From Meconema thalassinum (Eukaryota; Arthropoda; Insecta; Orthoptera; Tettigoniidae), in contig OX336395.1 in NCBI GenBank assembly GCA_946902985.2, positions 288,667,065-288,731,064 on the forward strand: DNA of 64,000 nucleotides. Reading direction: 5' to 3'. The translations under genes and the position numbers were made by a program. Position 1 is the first letter of the stretch; the number at the start of each line of letters is the position of its first letter. Below are positions 36,538 to 49,011 of this stretch, in pieces. The notes under the pieces are model-generated. The model saw only the letters and a program-made list of their open reading frames with translations, had not been told where the DNA came from and made no database searches.

Positions 36538-39500
36538 GTGTCGAGTGGCGATTATTATCTGTTGGCGTGATGGTCGTGCGGGTCAACTTGTAGTGTCGAG
36601 TGGCGATTATTATCTGTTGGCGTGACGATCGTGCGGGTCAACTTGTAGCATAGAGTGGCAATTATTATCTGTTGGCGTGACGATCGTGCGGGTCAACTTG
36701 TAGTGTAGAGTGATGATTATTATCTATTGGCGTGATGGTCGTGCGGGTCAACTTGTAGTTTAGAGTGGCGATTATTATCTGTTGGCGTGATGGTCGTGCG
36801 GGTTAACTTGTAGTGTCGAGTGGCGATTATTATCTGTTGGTGTGATGGTCCTGCGGGTCAACTTGTAGTGTAGAGTGGCAATTATTTTCTGTTGGCGTGA
36901 CGATCGTGCGGGTCAACTTGTAGTGTAGAGTGGCAATTATTATCTGTTGGCGTGACGGTCGTGCGGGTCAACTTGTAGTGTAGAGTGGCAATTATTATCT
37001 GTTGGCGTGTTGGTCGTGCGGGCCAACTTGTAGTGTAGATTGGCGATTATTATCCGCTCGCGTGACGATCGTGCGGGCCAACTTGTAGCGTAGAGTGGCA
37101 ATTATTATTTGTTGGCGTGATGGTCGTGAGGGTCAACTTGTAGTGTAGAGTGGCAATTATTATCTGTTGGCGTGATGGTCGTGCGGGCCAACTTGTAGTG
37201 TAGAGTGGCAATTATTATCTGTTGGCGTGTTGGTCGTGCGGGCCAACTTGTAGTGTAGAGTGGCAATTATTATCTGTTAGCGTGGCGGTCGTGCGGGTCA
37301 ACTTGTAGTGTAGAGTGGCAATTATTATCTGTTGGCGTGACGATCGTGCGGGTCAACTTGTAGTGTAGAGTGGCAATTATTATCTGTTAGCGTGTTGGTC
37401 GTGCGGGCCAATTTGTAGCGTAGAGTGGCAATTATTATCTGTTGGCGTGACGATCGTGCGGGTCAACTTGTAGTGTAGAGTGGCAATTATTATCTGTTTG
37501 CGTGATGGTCGTGCGGGTCACCTTGTAGTATAGAGTGGCAAGTATTATCTGTTGGCGTGACGGTCGTGAGGGTCAACTTGTAGTGTAGAGTGGAAATTAT
37601 TATTTGTTGACTTGACGGTCGTGCGGGTCAGCTTGTAGTAGAGAGTGGCAATTATTATCTGTTGGCGTGACGGTCGTGCGGGCCAACTTGTAGCGTAGAG
37701 TGGAGATTATTATCTGTTGGCGTGACGGTCGTGAGGGTCAACTTGTAGCGTAGAGTGGCAATTATTATCTGTTGGCGTGTTGGTCGTGAGGGTCAACTTT
37801 TAGCGTAGAGTGGCAATTATTATCTGTTGGCGTGACGGTCGTGAGGGTCAACTTGTAGCGTAGAGTGGAGATTATTATCTGTTAGCGTGACGGTAGTGCG
37901 GGTCAACTTGTAGCGTAGAGTGGCAATTATTATCTGTTGGCGTGACGGTCGTGAGGGTCAACTTGTAGGGTAGAGTGGCAGTTATTATCTGTTGGCGTGA
38001 CGGTCGTGCGGGCCAACTTGTAGCGTAGAGTGGCAATTATTATCTGTTGGCGTGACGATCGTGCGGGTCAACTTGTAGTGTAGAGTGATGATTATTATCT
38101 GTTGGCGTGATGGTCGTGCGGGTCAACTTGTAGTGTAGAGTGGCAAATATTATCTGTTGGCGTGATGGTCGTGCGGGCCAACTTGTAGTGTAGAGTGGCA
38201 ATTATTATCTGTTGGCGTGATGGTCGTGTGGGTCAACTTGTAGTGTTGAGTGGCAATTATTATCTTTTAGCGTGACGGTCGTGCGGGTCAACTTGTAGTG
38301 TAGAGTGGCAATTATTATCTGTTGGCGTGATGGTCGTGCGGGTCAACTTGTAGTGTAGAGTGGCAATTATTATCTGTTGGCGTGACGGTCGTGCGGGTCA
38401 ATTTGTAGTGTAGAGTGGCAATTATTATCTGTTGGCGTGATGGTCGTGTAGGTCAACTTGTAGTGTAGAGTGGCAATTATTATCTGTTAGCGTGACGGTC
38501 GTGCGGGTCAACTTGTAGTGTAGAGTGGCGATTATTATCTGTTAGCGTGACGGTCGTGCGGGTCAACTTGTAGTGTAGAGTGGCAATTATTATCTGTTGG
38601 CGTGACGGTCGTGCGGGTCAATTTGTAGTGTAGAGTGGCAATTATTATATGTTGGCGTGATGGTCGTGTGGGTCAACTTGTAGCGTAGAGTGGCAATTAT
38701 TATCTATTGGCGTGACGATCGTGCGGGTCAACTTGTAGTGTAGAGTGGCAATTATTATCTGTTAGCGTGACAGTCGTGCCGGTCAACTTGTAGTGTAGAG
38801 TGGCAATTATTATCTATTAGCGTGACGGTCGTGCGGGTCAACTTGTAGTGTAGAGTGGCAATTATTATCTGTTAGCGTGACGGTCGTGCGGGTCAACTTG
38901 TAGTGTAGAGTGGCAATTATTATCTACTAGCTTGACGGTCGTGCGGGTCAACTTGTAGTGTAGAGTGGCAATTATTATCTGTTGGCGTGACGGTCGTGCG
39001 GGTCAACTTGTAGTGTAGAGTGGCAATTATTATCTATTAGCGTGACGGTCGTGCGGGTCAACTTGTAGTGTAGAGTGATGATTATTATCTGTTGGCGTGA
39101 TGGTCGTGCGGGTCAACTTGTAGCGTAGAGTGGCGATTATTATCTGTTGGCGTGATGGTCGTGCGGGTCAACTTGTAGTGTAGAGTTGCGATTATTATCT
39201 GTTGGCGTGATGGTCGTGCGGGTCAACTTGTAGCGTAGAGTGGCGATTATTATCTGTTGGCGTGACTGTCGTTCGGGTCAACTTGTAGTGTAGAGTGATG
39301 ATTATTATCTGTTGGCGTGATGGTCGTGCGGGTCAACTTGTACTGTAGAGTGATGATTTTTATCTGTTGGCGTGATGGTCATGCGGGTCAACTTGTAGTT
39401 TAGAGTGGCGATTATTATCTGTTGGCGTGATGGTCGTACGGGTCAACTTGTAGTGTCGAGTGGCGATTATTATCTGTTGGCGTGACGGTCGTGCGGGACA

Positions 39501-40332
39501 ACTTGTAGTGTAGAGTGGCAATTATTATCTGTTGGCGTGACGATCGTGCGGGTCAACTTGTAGCAAAGAGTGGCGATTATTATCTGTTGACGTGACGATC
39601 GTGCGGGTCAACTTGTAGTGTAGAGTGGCAATTATTATCTGTTGGCGTGACGATCGTGCGGGTCAACTTGTAGCATAGAGTGGCGATTATTATCTGTTGG
39701 CGTGACGGTCGTGAGGGTCAACTTGTAGCATAGAGTGGCAATTATTATCTGTTGGCGTGATGGTCGTGCGGGCCAACTTGTAGCTTAGAGTGGAGATTAT
39801 TATCTGTTGGCGTGACGGTCGTGAGGGTCAACTTGTAGCGTAGAGTGGCGATTATTATCTGTTGGCGTGACGGTCGTGAGGGTCAACTTGTAGCGTAGAG
39901 TGGCAATTATTATCTGTTGGCGTGACGGTCGTGCGGGCCAACTTGTAGCGTAGAGTGGCAATTATTATCTGTTGGCGTGACGATCGTGCGGGTCAACTTG
40001 TAGTGTAGAGTGATGATTATTATATATTGGCGTGATGGTCGTGCGTGTCAACTTGTAGTTTAGAGTGGCGATTATTATCTGTTGGCGTGATGGTCGTGCG
40101 GGCTAACTTGTAGTGTCGAGTGGCGATTATTATCTGTTGGCGTGATGGTCGTGCGGGTCAACTTGTAGTGTAGAGTGGCAATTATTATCTGTTGGCGTGA
40201 CGATCGTGCGGGTCAACTTGTAGTGTAGAGTGGCAATTATTATCTGTTGGCGTGACGGTCGTGCGGGTCAACTTGTAGTGTAGACTGGGAATTATTATCT
40301 GTTGGCGTGTTGGTCGTGCGGGCCAACTTGTA

Positions 40333-40552
40333 GTGTAGAGTGGCGATTATTATCCGCTCGCGTGACGATCGTGCGGGCCAACTTGTAGCGTAGAGTGGCA
40401 ATTATTATTTGTTGGCGTGATGGTCGTGAGGGTCAACTTGTAGTGTAGAGTGGCAATTATTATCTGTTGGCGTGACGATCGTGCGGATCAACTTGTAGTA
40501 TAGAGTGGCAAGTATTATCTGTTAGCGTGACGGTCGTGCCGGTCAACTTGTA
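40333..40552 (+). repeat. 220-bp cassette with second TCCGCTCGCG unit
   Basis: Four monomers (starts 40333, 40388, 40443, 40498) are present here and at 56977 and 63402, and in part at 50992, but absent from family II copies 1 and 3. There the unit before (GGGAATT, GTGTTGG, GGGCC) abuts the CTATTAG, CCGTTC unit directly (34128 and the matching place near 44900). Confidence 0.85.
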
Positions 40553-40717
40553 GTGTAGAGTGGCAATTATTATCTATTAGCGTGACGGTCGTGCCGTTCA
40601 ACTTGTAGTGTAGAGTGGCAATTATTATCTGTTAGCGTGACGGTCGTGCGGGTCAACTTGTAGTGTAGAGTGGCAATTATTATCTGTTGCAGTGACGGTC
40701 GTGTGGGTCAACTTGTA

Positions 40718-40771
40718 GTGTTGAGTGGCAATTATTATCTTTTAGCGTGACGGGGTGCGGGTCAACTTGTA
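40718..40771 (+). repeat. 54-bp monomer (family II copy 2)
   Basis: Same GACGGGGTGCGGG loss, 6425 bp after 34293. Confidence 0.92.
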
Positions 40772-41211
40772 GTGTAGAGTGGCAATTATTATCTATTAGC
40801 GTGACGGTCGTGTGGGTCAACTTGTAGTGTAGAGTGGCAATTATTATCTGTTAGCGTGACGGTCGTGCGGGTCAACTTGTAGTGTAGAGTGGCAATTATT
40901 ATCTATTAGCGTGACGGTCGTGCGGGTCAACTTGTAGTGTAGAGTGGCAATTATTATCTGTTGCAGTGACGGTCGTGCGGGTCAATTTGTAGTGTTGAGT
41001 GGCAATTATTATATGTTGGCATGATGGTCGTGTGGGTCAACTTGTAGTGTAGAGTGGCAATTATTATCTGTTAGCGTGACAGTCGTGCCGGTCAACTTGT
41101 AGTGTAGAGTGGCAATTATTATCTATTAGCGTGACGGTCGTGCCGTTCAACTTGTAGTGTAGAGTGGCAATTATTATCTGTTAGCGTGACGGTCGTGCGG
41201 GTCAACTTGTA

Positions 41212-41266
41212 GTGTAGAGTGGCAATTATTATCTGTTGGCGTGACGATCGTGCGGGTCAACTTGTA
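41212..41266 (+). repeat. Junction monomer of a 1861-bp deletion
   Basis: The unit starts GTGTAGAG and reads GACGATCG. On the left it continues the order of copy 1 at 34787; on the right the next unit (GTGATGATT, CTATTGG) matches 36703, whose preceding unit 36648 starts GCATAGAG. The 1861-bp difference is 34 monomers, one of them 46 bp. The crossover lies in the sequence shared by 34787 and 36648, after the first bases of the unit. Confidence 0.85.
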
Positions 41267-44200
41267 GTGTAGAGTGATGATTATTATCTATTGGCGTGAT
41301 GGTCGTGCGGGTCAACTTGTAGTTTAGAGTGGCGATTATTATCTGTTGGCGTGATGGTCGTGCGGGTTAACTTGTAGTGTCGAGTGGCGATTATTATCTG
41401 TTGGTGTGATGGTCGTGCGGGTCAACTTGTAGTGTAGAGTGGCAATTATTTTCTGTTGGCGTGACGATCGTGCGGGTCAACTTGTAGTGTAGAGTGGCAA
41501 TTATTATCTGTTGGCGTGACGGTCGTGCGGGTCAACTTGTAGTGTAGAGTGGCAATTATTATCTGTTGGCGTGTTGGTCGTGCGGGCCAACTTGTAGTGT
41601 AGAGTGGCGATTATTATCCGCTCGCGTGACGATCGTGCGGGCCAACTTGTAGCGTAGAGTGGCAATTATTATTTGTTGGCGTGATGGTCGTGAGGGTCAA
41701 CTTGTAGTGTAGAGTGGCAATTATTATCTGTTGGCGTGATGGTCGTGCGGGCCAACTTGTAGTGTAGAGTGGCAATTATTATCTGTTGGCGTGTTGGTCG
41801 TGCGGGCCAACTTGTAGTGTAGAGTGGCAATTATTATCTGTTAGCGTGGCGGTCGTGCGGGTCAACTTGTAGTGTAGAGTGGCAATTATTATCTGTTGGC
41901 GTGACGATCGTGCGGGTCAACTTGTAGTGTAGAGTGGCAATTATTATCTGTTAGCGTGTTGGTCGTGCGGGCCAATTTGTAGCGTAGAGTGGCAATTATT
42001 ATCTGTTGGCGTGACGATCGTGCGGGTCAACTTGTAGTGTAGAGTGGCAATTATTATCTGTTTGCGTGATGGTCGTGCGGGTCACCTTGTAGTATAGAGT
42101 GGCAAGTATTATCTGTTGGCGTGACGGTCGTGAGGGTCAACTTGTAGTGTAGAGTGGAAATTATTATTTGTTGACTTGACGGTCGTGCGGGTCAGCTTGT
42201 AGTAGAGAGTGGCAATTATTATCTGTTGGCGTGACGGTCGTGCGGGCCAACTTGTAGCGTAGAGTGGAGATTATTATCTGTTGGCGTGACGGTCGTGAGG
42301 GTCAACTTGTAGCGTAGGGTGGCAATTATTATCTGTTGGCGTGTTGGTCGTGAGGGTCAACTTTTAGCGTAGAGTGGCAATTATTATCTGTTGGCGTGAC
42401 GGTCGTGAGGGTCAACTTGTAGCGTAGAGTGGAGATTATTATCTGTTAGCGTGACGGTAGTGCGGGTCAACGTGTAGCGTAGAGTGGCAATTATTATCTG
42501 TTGGCGTGACGGTCGTGAGGGTCAACTTGTAGGGTAGAGTGGCAATTATTATCTGTTGGCGTGACGGTCGTGCGGGCCAACTTGTAGCGTAGAGTGGCAA
42601 TTATTATCTGTTGGCGTGACGATCCTGCGGGTCAACTTGTAGTGTAGAGTGATGATTATTATCTGTTGGCGTGATGGTCGTGCGGGTCAACTTGTAGTGT
42701 AGAGTGGCAAATATTATCTGTTGGCGTGATGGTCGTGCGGGCCAACTTGTAGTGTAGAGTGGCAATTATTATCTGTTGGCGTGATGGTCGTGTGGGTCAA
42801 CTTGTAGTGTTGAGTGGCAATTATTATCTTTTAGCGTGACGGTCGTGCGGGTCAACTTGTAGTGTAGAGTGGCAATTATTATCTGTTGGCGTGATGGTCG
42901 TGCGGGTCAACTTGTAGTGTAGAGTGGCAATTATTATCTGTTGGCGTGACGGTCGTGCGGGTCAATTTGTAGTGTAGAGTGGCAATTATTATCTGTTGGC
43001 GTGATGGTCGTGTAGGTCAACTTGTAGTGTAAAGTGGCAATTATTATCTGTTAGCGTGACGGTCGTGCGGGTCAACTTGTAGTGTAGAGTGGCGATTATT
43101 ATCTGTTAGCGTGACGGTCGTGCGGGTCAACTTGTAGTGTAGAGTGGCAATTATTATCTGTTGGCGTGACGATCGTGCGGGTCAATTTGTAGTGTAGAGT
43201 GGCAATTATTATATGTTGGCGTGATGGTCGTGTGGGTCAACTTGTAGCGTAGAGTGGCAATTATTATCTATTGGCGTGACGATCGTGCGGGTCAACTTGT
43301 AGTGTAGAGTGGCAATTATTATCTGTTAGCGTGACAGTCGTGCCGGTCAACTTGTAGTGTAGAGTGGCAATTATTATCTATTAGCGTGACGGTCGTGCGG
43401 GTCAACTTGTAGTGTAGAGTGGCAATTATTATCTGTTAGCGTGACGGTCGTGCGGGTCAACTTGTAGTGTAGAGTGGCAATTATTATCTACTAGCTTGAC
43501 GGTCGTGCGGGTCAACTTGTAGTGTAGAGTGGCAATTATTATCTGTTGGCGTGACGGTCGTGCGGGTCAACTTGTAGTATAGAGTGGCAATTATTATCTA
43601 TTAGCGTGACGGTCGTGCGGGTCAACTTGTAGTGTAGAGTGATGATTATTATCTGTTGGCGTGATGGTCGTGCGGGTCAACTTGTAGCGTAGAGTGGCGA
43701 TTATTATCTGTTGGCGTGATGGTCGTGCGGGTCAACTTGTAGTGTAGAGTTGCGATTATTATCTGTTGGCGTGATGGTCGTGCGGGTCAACTTGTAGCGT
43801 AGAGTGGCGATTATTATCTGTTGGCGTGACTGTCGTTCGGGTCAACTTGTAGTGTAGAGTGATGATTATTATCTGTTGGCGTGATGGTCGTGCGGGTCAA
43901 CTTGTACTGTAGAGTGATGATTTTTATCTGTTGGCGTGATGGTCGTGCGGGTCAACTTGTAGTTTAGAGTGGCGATTATTATCTGTTGGCGTGATGGTCG
44001 TACGGGTCAACTTGTAGTGTCGAGTGGCGATTATTATCTGTTGGCGTGACGGTCGTGCGGGACAACTTGTAGTGTAGAGTGGCAATTATTATCTGTTGGC
44101 GTGACGATCGTGCGGGTCAACTTGTAGCAAAGAGTGGCGATTATTATCTGTTGACGTGACGATCGTGCGGGTCAACTTGTAGTGTAGAGTGGCAATTATT

Positions 44201-45061
44201 ATCTGTTGGCGTGACGATCGTGCGGGTCAACTTGTAGCATAGAGTGGCGATTATTATCTGTTGGCGTGACGGTCGTGAGGGTCAACTTGTAGCATAGAGT
44301 GGCAATTATTATCTGTTGGCGTGATGGTCGTGCGGGCCAACTTGTAGCTTAGAGTGGAGATTATTATCTGTTGGCGTGACGGTCGTGAGGGTCAACTTGT
44401 AGCGTAGAGTGGCGATTATTATCTGTTGGCGTGACGGTCGTGAGGGTCAACTTGTAGCGTAGAGTGGCAATTATTATCTGTTGGCGTGACGGTCGTGCGG
44501 GCCAACTTGTAGCGTAGAGTGGCAATTATTATCTGTTGGCGTGACGATCGTGCGGGTCAACTTGTAGTGTAGAGTGATGATTATTATATATTGGCGTGAT
44601 GGTCGTGCGTGTCAACTTGTAGTTTAGAGTGGCGATTATTATCTGTTGGCGTGATGGTCGTGCGGGCTAACTTGTAGTGTCGAGTGGAGATTATTATCTG
44701 TTGGCGTGATGGTCGTGCGGGTCAACTTGTAGTGTAGAGTGGCAATTATTATCTGTTGGCGTGACGATCGTGCGGGTCAACTTGTAGTGTAGAGTGGCAA
44801 TTATTATCTGTTGGCGTGATGGTCGTGCGGGTCAACTTGTAGTGTAGACTGGGAATTATTATCTGTTGGCGTGTTGGTCGTGCGGGCCAACTTGTAGTGT
44901 AGAGTGGCAATTATTATCTATTAGCGTGACGGTCGTGCCGTTCAACTTGTAGTGTAGAGTGGCAATTATTATCTGTTAGCGTGACGGTCGTGCGGGTCAA
45001 CTTGTAGTGTAGAGTGGCAATTATTATCTGTTGCAGTGACGGTCGTGTGGGTCAACTTGTA

Positions 45062-45115
45062 GTGTTGAGTGGCAATTATTATCTTTTAGCGTGACGGGGT
45101 GCGGGTCAACTTGTA
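45062..45115 (+). repeat. 54-bp monomer (family II copy 3)
   Basis: Same loss, 4344 bp after 40718; the short spacing reflects the 1861-bp deletion and the missing cassette. Confidence 0.92.
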
Positions 45116-47260
45116 GTGTAGAGTGGCAATTATTATCTATTAGCGTGACGGTCGTGTGGGTCAACTTGTAGTGTAGAGTGGCAATTATTATCTGTTAGCG
45201 TGACGGTCGTGCGGGTCAACTTGTAGTGTAGAGTGGCAATTATTATCTATTAGCGTGACGGTCGTGCGGGTCAACTTGTAGTGTAGAGTGGCAATTATTA
45301 TCTGTTGCAGTGACGGTCGTGCGGGTCAATTTGTAGTGTTGAGTGGCAATTATTATATGTTGGCATGATGGTCGTGTGGGTCAACTTGTAGTGTAGAGTG
45401 GCAATTATTATCTGTTAGCGTGACAGTCGTGCCGGTCAACTTGTAGTGTAGAGTGGCAATTATTATCTATTAGCGTGACGGTCGTGCCGTTCAACTTGTA
45501 GTGTAGAGTGGCAATTATTATCTGTTAGCGTGACGGTCGTGCGGGTCAACTTGTAGTGTAGAGTGGCAATTATTATCTGTTGGCGTGACGATCGTGCGGG
45601 TCAACTTGTAGTGTAGAGTGGCAATTATTATCTGTTGGCGTGATGGTCGTGCGGGTCAACTTGTAGTGTAGAGTGGCAATTATTATCTATTAGCGTGACG
45701 GTCGTGCGGGTCAACCTGTAATGTAGAGTGGCAATTATTATCTGTTGGCGTGATGGTCGTGCGGGTCAACTTGTAGCGTAGAGTGATGATTATTTTCTGT
45801 TGGCGTGATGGTCGTGCGGGTCAACTTGTAGTGTAGAGTTGCGATTATTATCTGTTGGCGTGATGGTCGTGCGGGTCATCTTGTAGCGTAGAGTGGCGAT
45901 TATTATCTGTTGGCGTGACTGTCGTTCGGGTCAACTTGTAGTTTAGAGTGATGATTATTATCTGTTTGCGTGATGGTCGTGCGGGTCAACTTGTAGTTTA
46001 TAGTGGCGATTATTATCTGTTGGCGTGATGGTCGTACGGGTCAACTTGTAGTGTCGAGTGGCGATTATTGTCTGTTGGCGTGAAGGTCGTGCGGGCCAAC
46101 TTGTAGTGTCGAGTGGCGATTATTATCTGTTGGCGTGATGGTCGTACGGGTCAATTTGTAGTGTAGAGTGGCGATTATTATCTGTTGGCGTGATGGTCGT
46201 ACGGGTCAACTTGTAGTGTCGAGTGGCGATTATTATCTGTTGGCGTGATGGTCGTACGGGTCAACTTGTAGTGTCGAGTGGCGATTATTATCTGTTGGCG
46301 TGAAGGTCGTGCGGGCCAACTTGTAGTGTCGAGTGGCGATTATTATCTGTTGGCGTGACGGTCGTGCGGGTCAACTTGTAGTGTCGAGTGGCAATTATTA
46401 TCGGTTGGCTTGACGATCGTGCGGGACAACTTGTAGTGTAGAGTGGCGATTAATATCTGTTGGCGTGACGATCGTGCGGGTCAACTTGTAGTGTAGAGTG
46501 GCAATTATTATCTGTTGGCGTGACGATCGTGCGGGTCAACTTGTAGCATAGAGTGGCGATTATTATCTGTTGACGTGACGATCGTGCGGGTCAACTTGTA
46601 GTGTAGAGTGGCAATTATTATCTGTTGGCGTGACGATCGTGCGGGTCAACTTGTAGCATAGAGTGGCGATTATTATCTGTTGGCGTGACGGTCGTGAGGG
46701 TCAACTTGTAGCATAGAGTGGCAATTATTATCTGTTGACGTGACGATAGTGCGGGTCAACTTGTAGCGTAGAGTGGAGATTATTATCTGTTGGCGTGATG
46801 GTCGTGCGGGTCAACTTGTAGCGTAGAGTGGCGATTATTATCTGTTGGCGTGACGGTCGTGCGGGTCAACTTGTAGTGTAGAGTGGCAATTATTATCTGT
46901 TGGCGTGATGGTCGTGCGGGTCAACTTGTAGCGTAGGGTGGCGATTATTATCTGTTGGCGTGATGGTCGTGCGGGTCAACTTGTTGTGTCGAGTGGCGAT
47001 TATTATCTGTTGCCGTGACGATCGTGCGGGTCAACTTGTAGCATAGAGTGGCAATTATTATCTGTTGGCGTGACGATCGTGCGGGTCAACTTGTAGTGTA
47101 GAGTGATGATTATTATCTATTGGCGTGATGGTTGTGCGGGTCAACTTGTAGTGTAGAGTGGCAATTATTATCTGTTGGCTTGACGATCGTGCGGGTCAAC
47201 TTGTAGCGTAGGGTGGCAATTATTATCTGTTGGCGTGACGATCGTGCGGGTCAACTTGTA

Positions 47261-47306
47261 GCGTAGTGTGGTGATTATTATCTGTTGGCGTGACGGTCAA
47301 CTTGTA
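47261..47306 (+). repeat. 46-bp monomer, type 1 (family II copy 3)
   Basis: 10,769 bp after 36492, because copy 2 lost its own 46-bp unit in the 1861-bp deletion. Confidence 0.93.
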
Positions 47307-48956
47307 GTGTCGAGTGGCGATTATTATCTGTTGGCGTGATGGTCGTGCGGGTCAACTTGTAGTGTCGAGTGGCGATTATTATCTGTTGGCGTGACGATCG
47401 TGCGGGTCAACTTGTAGCATAGAGTGGCAATTATTATCTGTTGGCGTGACGTACGTGCGGGTCAACTTGTAGTGTAGAGTGATGATTATTATCTATTGGC
47501 GTGTTGGTCGTGCGGGTCAACTTGTAGTTTAGAGTGGCGATTATTATCTGTTGGCGTGATGGTCGTGCGGGTTAACTTGTAGTGTCGAGTGGCGATTATT
47601 ATCTGTTGGTGTGATGGTCCTGCGGGTCAACTTGTAGTGTAGAGTGGCAATTATTTTCTGTTGGCGTGACGATCGTGCGGGTCAACTTGTAGTGTAGAGT
47701 GGCAATTATTATCTGTTGGCTTGACGGTCGTGCGGGTCAACTTGTAGTGTAGAGTGGCAATTATTATCTGTTGGCGTGTTGGTCGTGCGGGCCAACTTGT
47801 AGTGTAGAGTGGCGATTATTATCCGCTCGCGTGACGATCGTGCGGGCCAACTCGTAGCGTAGAGTGGCAATTATTATTTGTTGGCGTGATGGTCGTGAGG
47901 GTCAACTTGTAGTGTAGAGTGGCAATTATTATCTGTTGGCGTGATGGTCGTGCGGGCCAACTTGTAGTGTAGAGTGGCAATTATTATCTGTTGGCGTGTT
48001 GGTCGTGCGGGCCAACTTGTAGTGTAGAGTGGCAATTATTATCTGTTAGCGTGGCGGTCGTGCGGGTCAACTTGTAGTGTAGAGTGGCAATTATTATCTG
48101 TTGGCGTGACGATCGTGCGGGTCAACTTGTAGTGTAGAGTGGCAATTATTATCTGTTAGCGTGTTGGTCGTGCGGGCCAATTTGTAGCGTAGAGTGGCAA
48201 TTATTATCTGTTGGCGTGACGATCGTGCGGGTCAACTTGTAGTGTAGAGTGGCAATTATTATCTGTTTGCGTGATGGTCGTGCGGGTCACCTTGTAGTAT
48301 AGAGTGGCAAGTATTATCTGTTGGCGTGACGGTCGTGAGGGTCAACTTGTAGTGTAGAGTGGAAATTATTATTTGTTGACTTGACGGTCGTGCGGGTCAG
48401 CTTGTAGTAGAGAGTGGCAATTATTATCTGTTGGCGTGACGGTCGTGCGGGCCAACTTGTAGCGTAGAGTGGAGATTATTATCTGTTGGCGTGACGGTCG
48501 TGAGGGTCAACTTGTAGCGTAGAGTGGCAATTATTATCTGTTGGCGTGTTGGTCGTGAGGGTCAACTTTTAGCGTAGAGTGGCAATTATTATCTGTTGGC
48601 GTGACGGTCGTGAGGGTCAACTTGTAGCGTAGAGTGGAGATTATTATCTGTTAGCGTGACGGTAGTGCGGGTCAACTTGTAGCGTAGAGTGGCAATTATT
48701 ATCTGTTGGCGTGACGGTCGTGAGGGTCAACTTGTAGGGTAGAGTGGCAATTATTATCTGTTGGCGTGACGGTCGTGCGGGCCAACTTGTAGCGTAGAGT
48801 GGCAATTATTATCTGTTGGCGTGACGATCGTGCGGGTCAACTTGTAGTGTAGAGTGATGATTATTATCTGTTGGCGTGATGGTCGTGCGGGTCAACTTGT
48901 AGTGTAGAGTGGCAAATATTATCTGTTGGCGTGATGGTCGTGCGGGCCAACTTGTA

Positions 48957-49011
48957 GTGTAGAGTGGCAATTATTATCTGTTGGCGTGATGGTCGTGCGG
49001 GTCAACTTGTA
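48957..49011 (+). repeat. Junction monomer of a two-monomer loss, copy 4
   Basis: Copies 2, 3 and 6 have GATGG...GTGTGGG, then a GTGTTGAG/CTTTTAG unit, then GATGG...GCGGG. Here a single GATGG...GCGGG unit stands for all three, a 110-bp loss. The same loss is at 54942 in copy 5. Confidence 0.85.

Larger units (their letters stand above)
30608..37032 (+). repeat. HOR family II, copy 1 (6425 bp, 117 monomers)
   Basis: Copy boundaries are the units with TCCGCTCGCG preceded by the TTATTTTCTG unit. 117 monomers including one 46-bp (36492) and one 54-bp (34293) unit give 6425 bp. It has an extra tetramer from the dimer expansion at 31488 and lacks the 220-bp cassette that copy 2 has at 40333. These two changes cancel, so its length equals the family's basic period by coincidence. 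Confidence 0.88.
37033..41596 (+). repeat. HOR family II, copy 2 (4564 bp, shortened)
   Basis: Tracks copy 1 at +6425 bp, then loses 34 monomers (1861 bp, including the expected 46-bp unit and the GTGAAGGTC region) at the hybrid unit 41212. It carries the 220-bp TCCGCTCGCG cassette at 40333-40552. A private T gives GTAGATTGG in its first unit. Confidence 0.88.
41597..47801 (+). repeat. HOR family II, copy 3 (6205 bp)
   Basis: Equals the 6425-bp period minus 220 bp, because it lacks the TCCGCTCGCG cassette (junction near 44900), as copy 1 does, and has no dimer expansion. Carries a 54-bp unit at 45062 and a 46-bp unit at 47261. Near its right end it has GACGTACGTG (47447-47456) and GGCTTGACGG (about 47719), variants shared only with later copies. 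Confidence 0.88.

Noticed and set aside
40333..40552. Mobile element insertion for the 220-bp cassette
   Set aside because: It consists of four ordinary monomers in register, with no terminal repeats or target-site duplication. Unequal exchange explains it.
47449..47456. ACGTACGT palindrome as a regulatory site
   Set aside because: It is a two-base swap of the common ACGATCGT, present in three HOR copies by descent. Nothing else marks it as functional.
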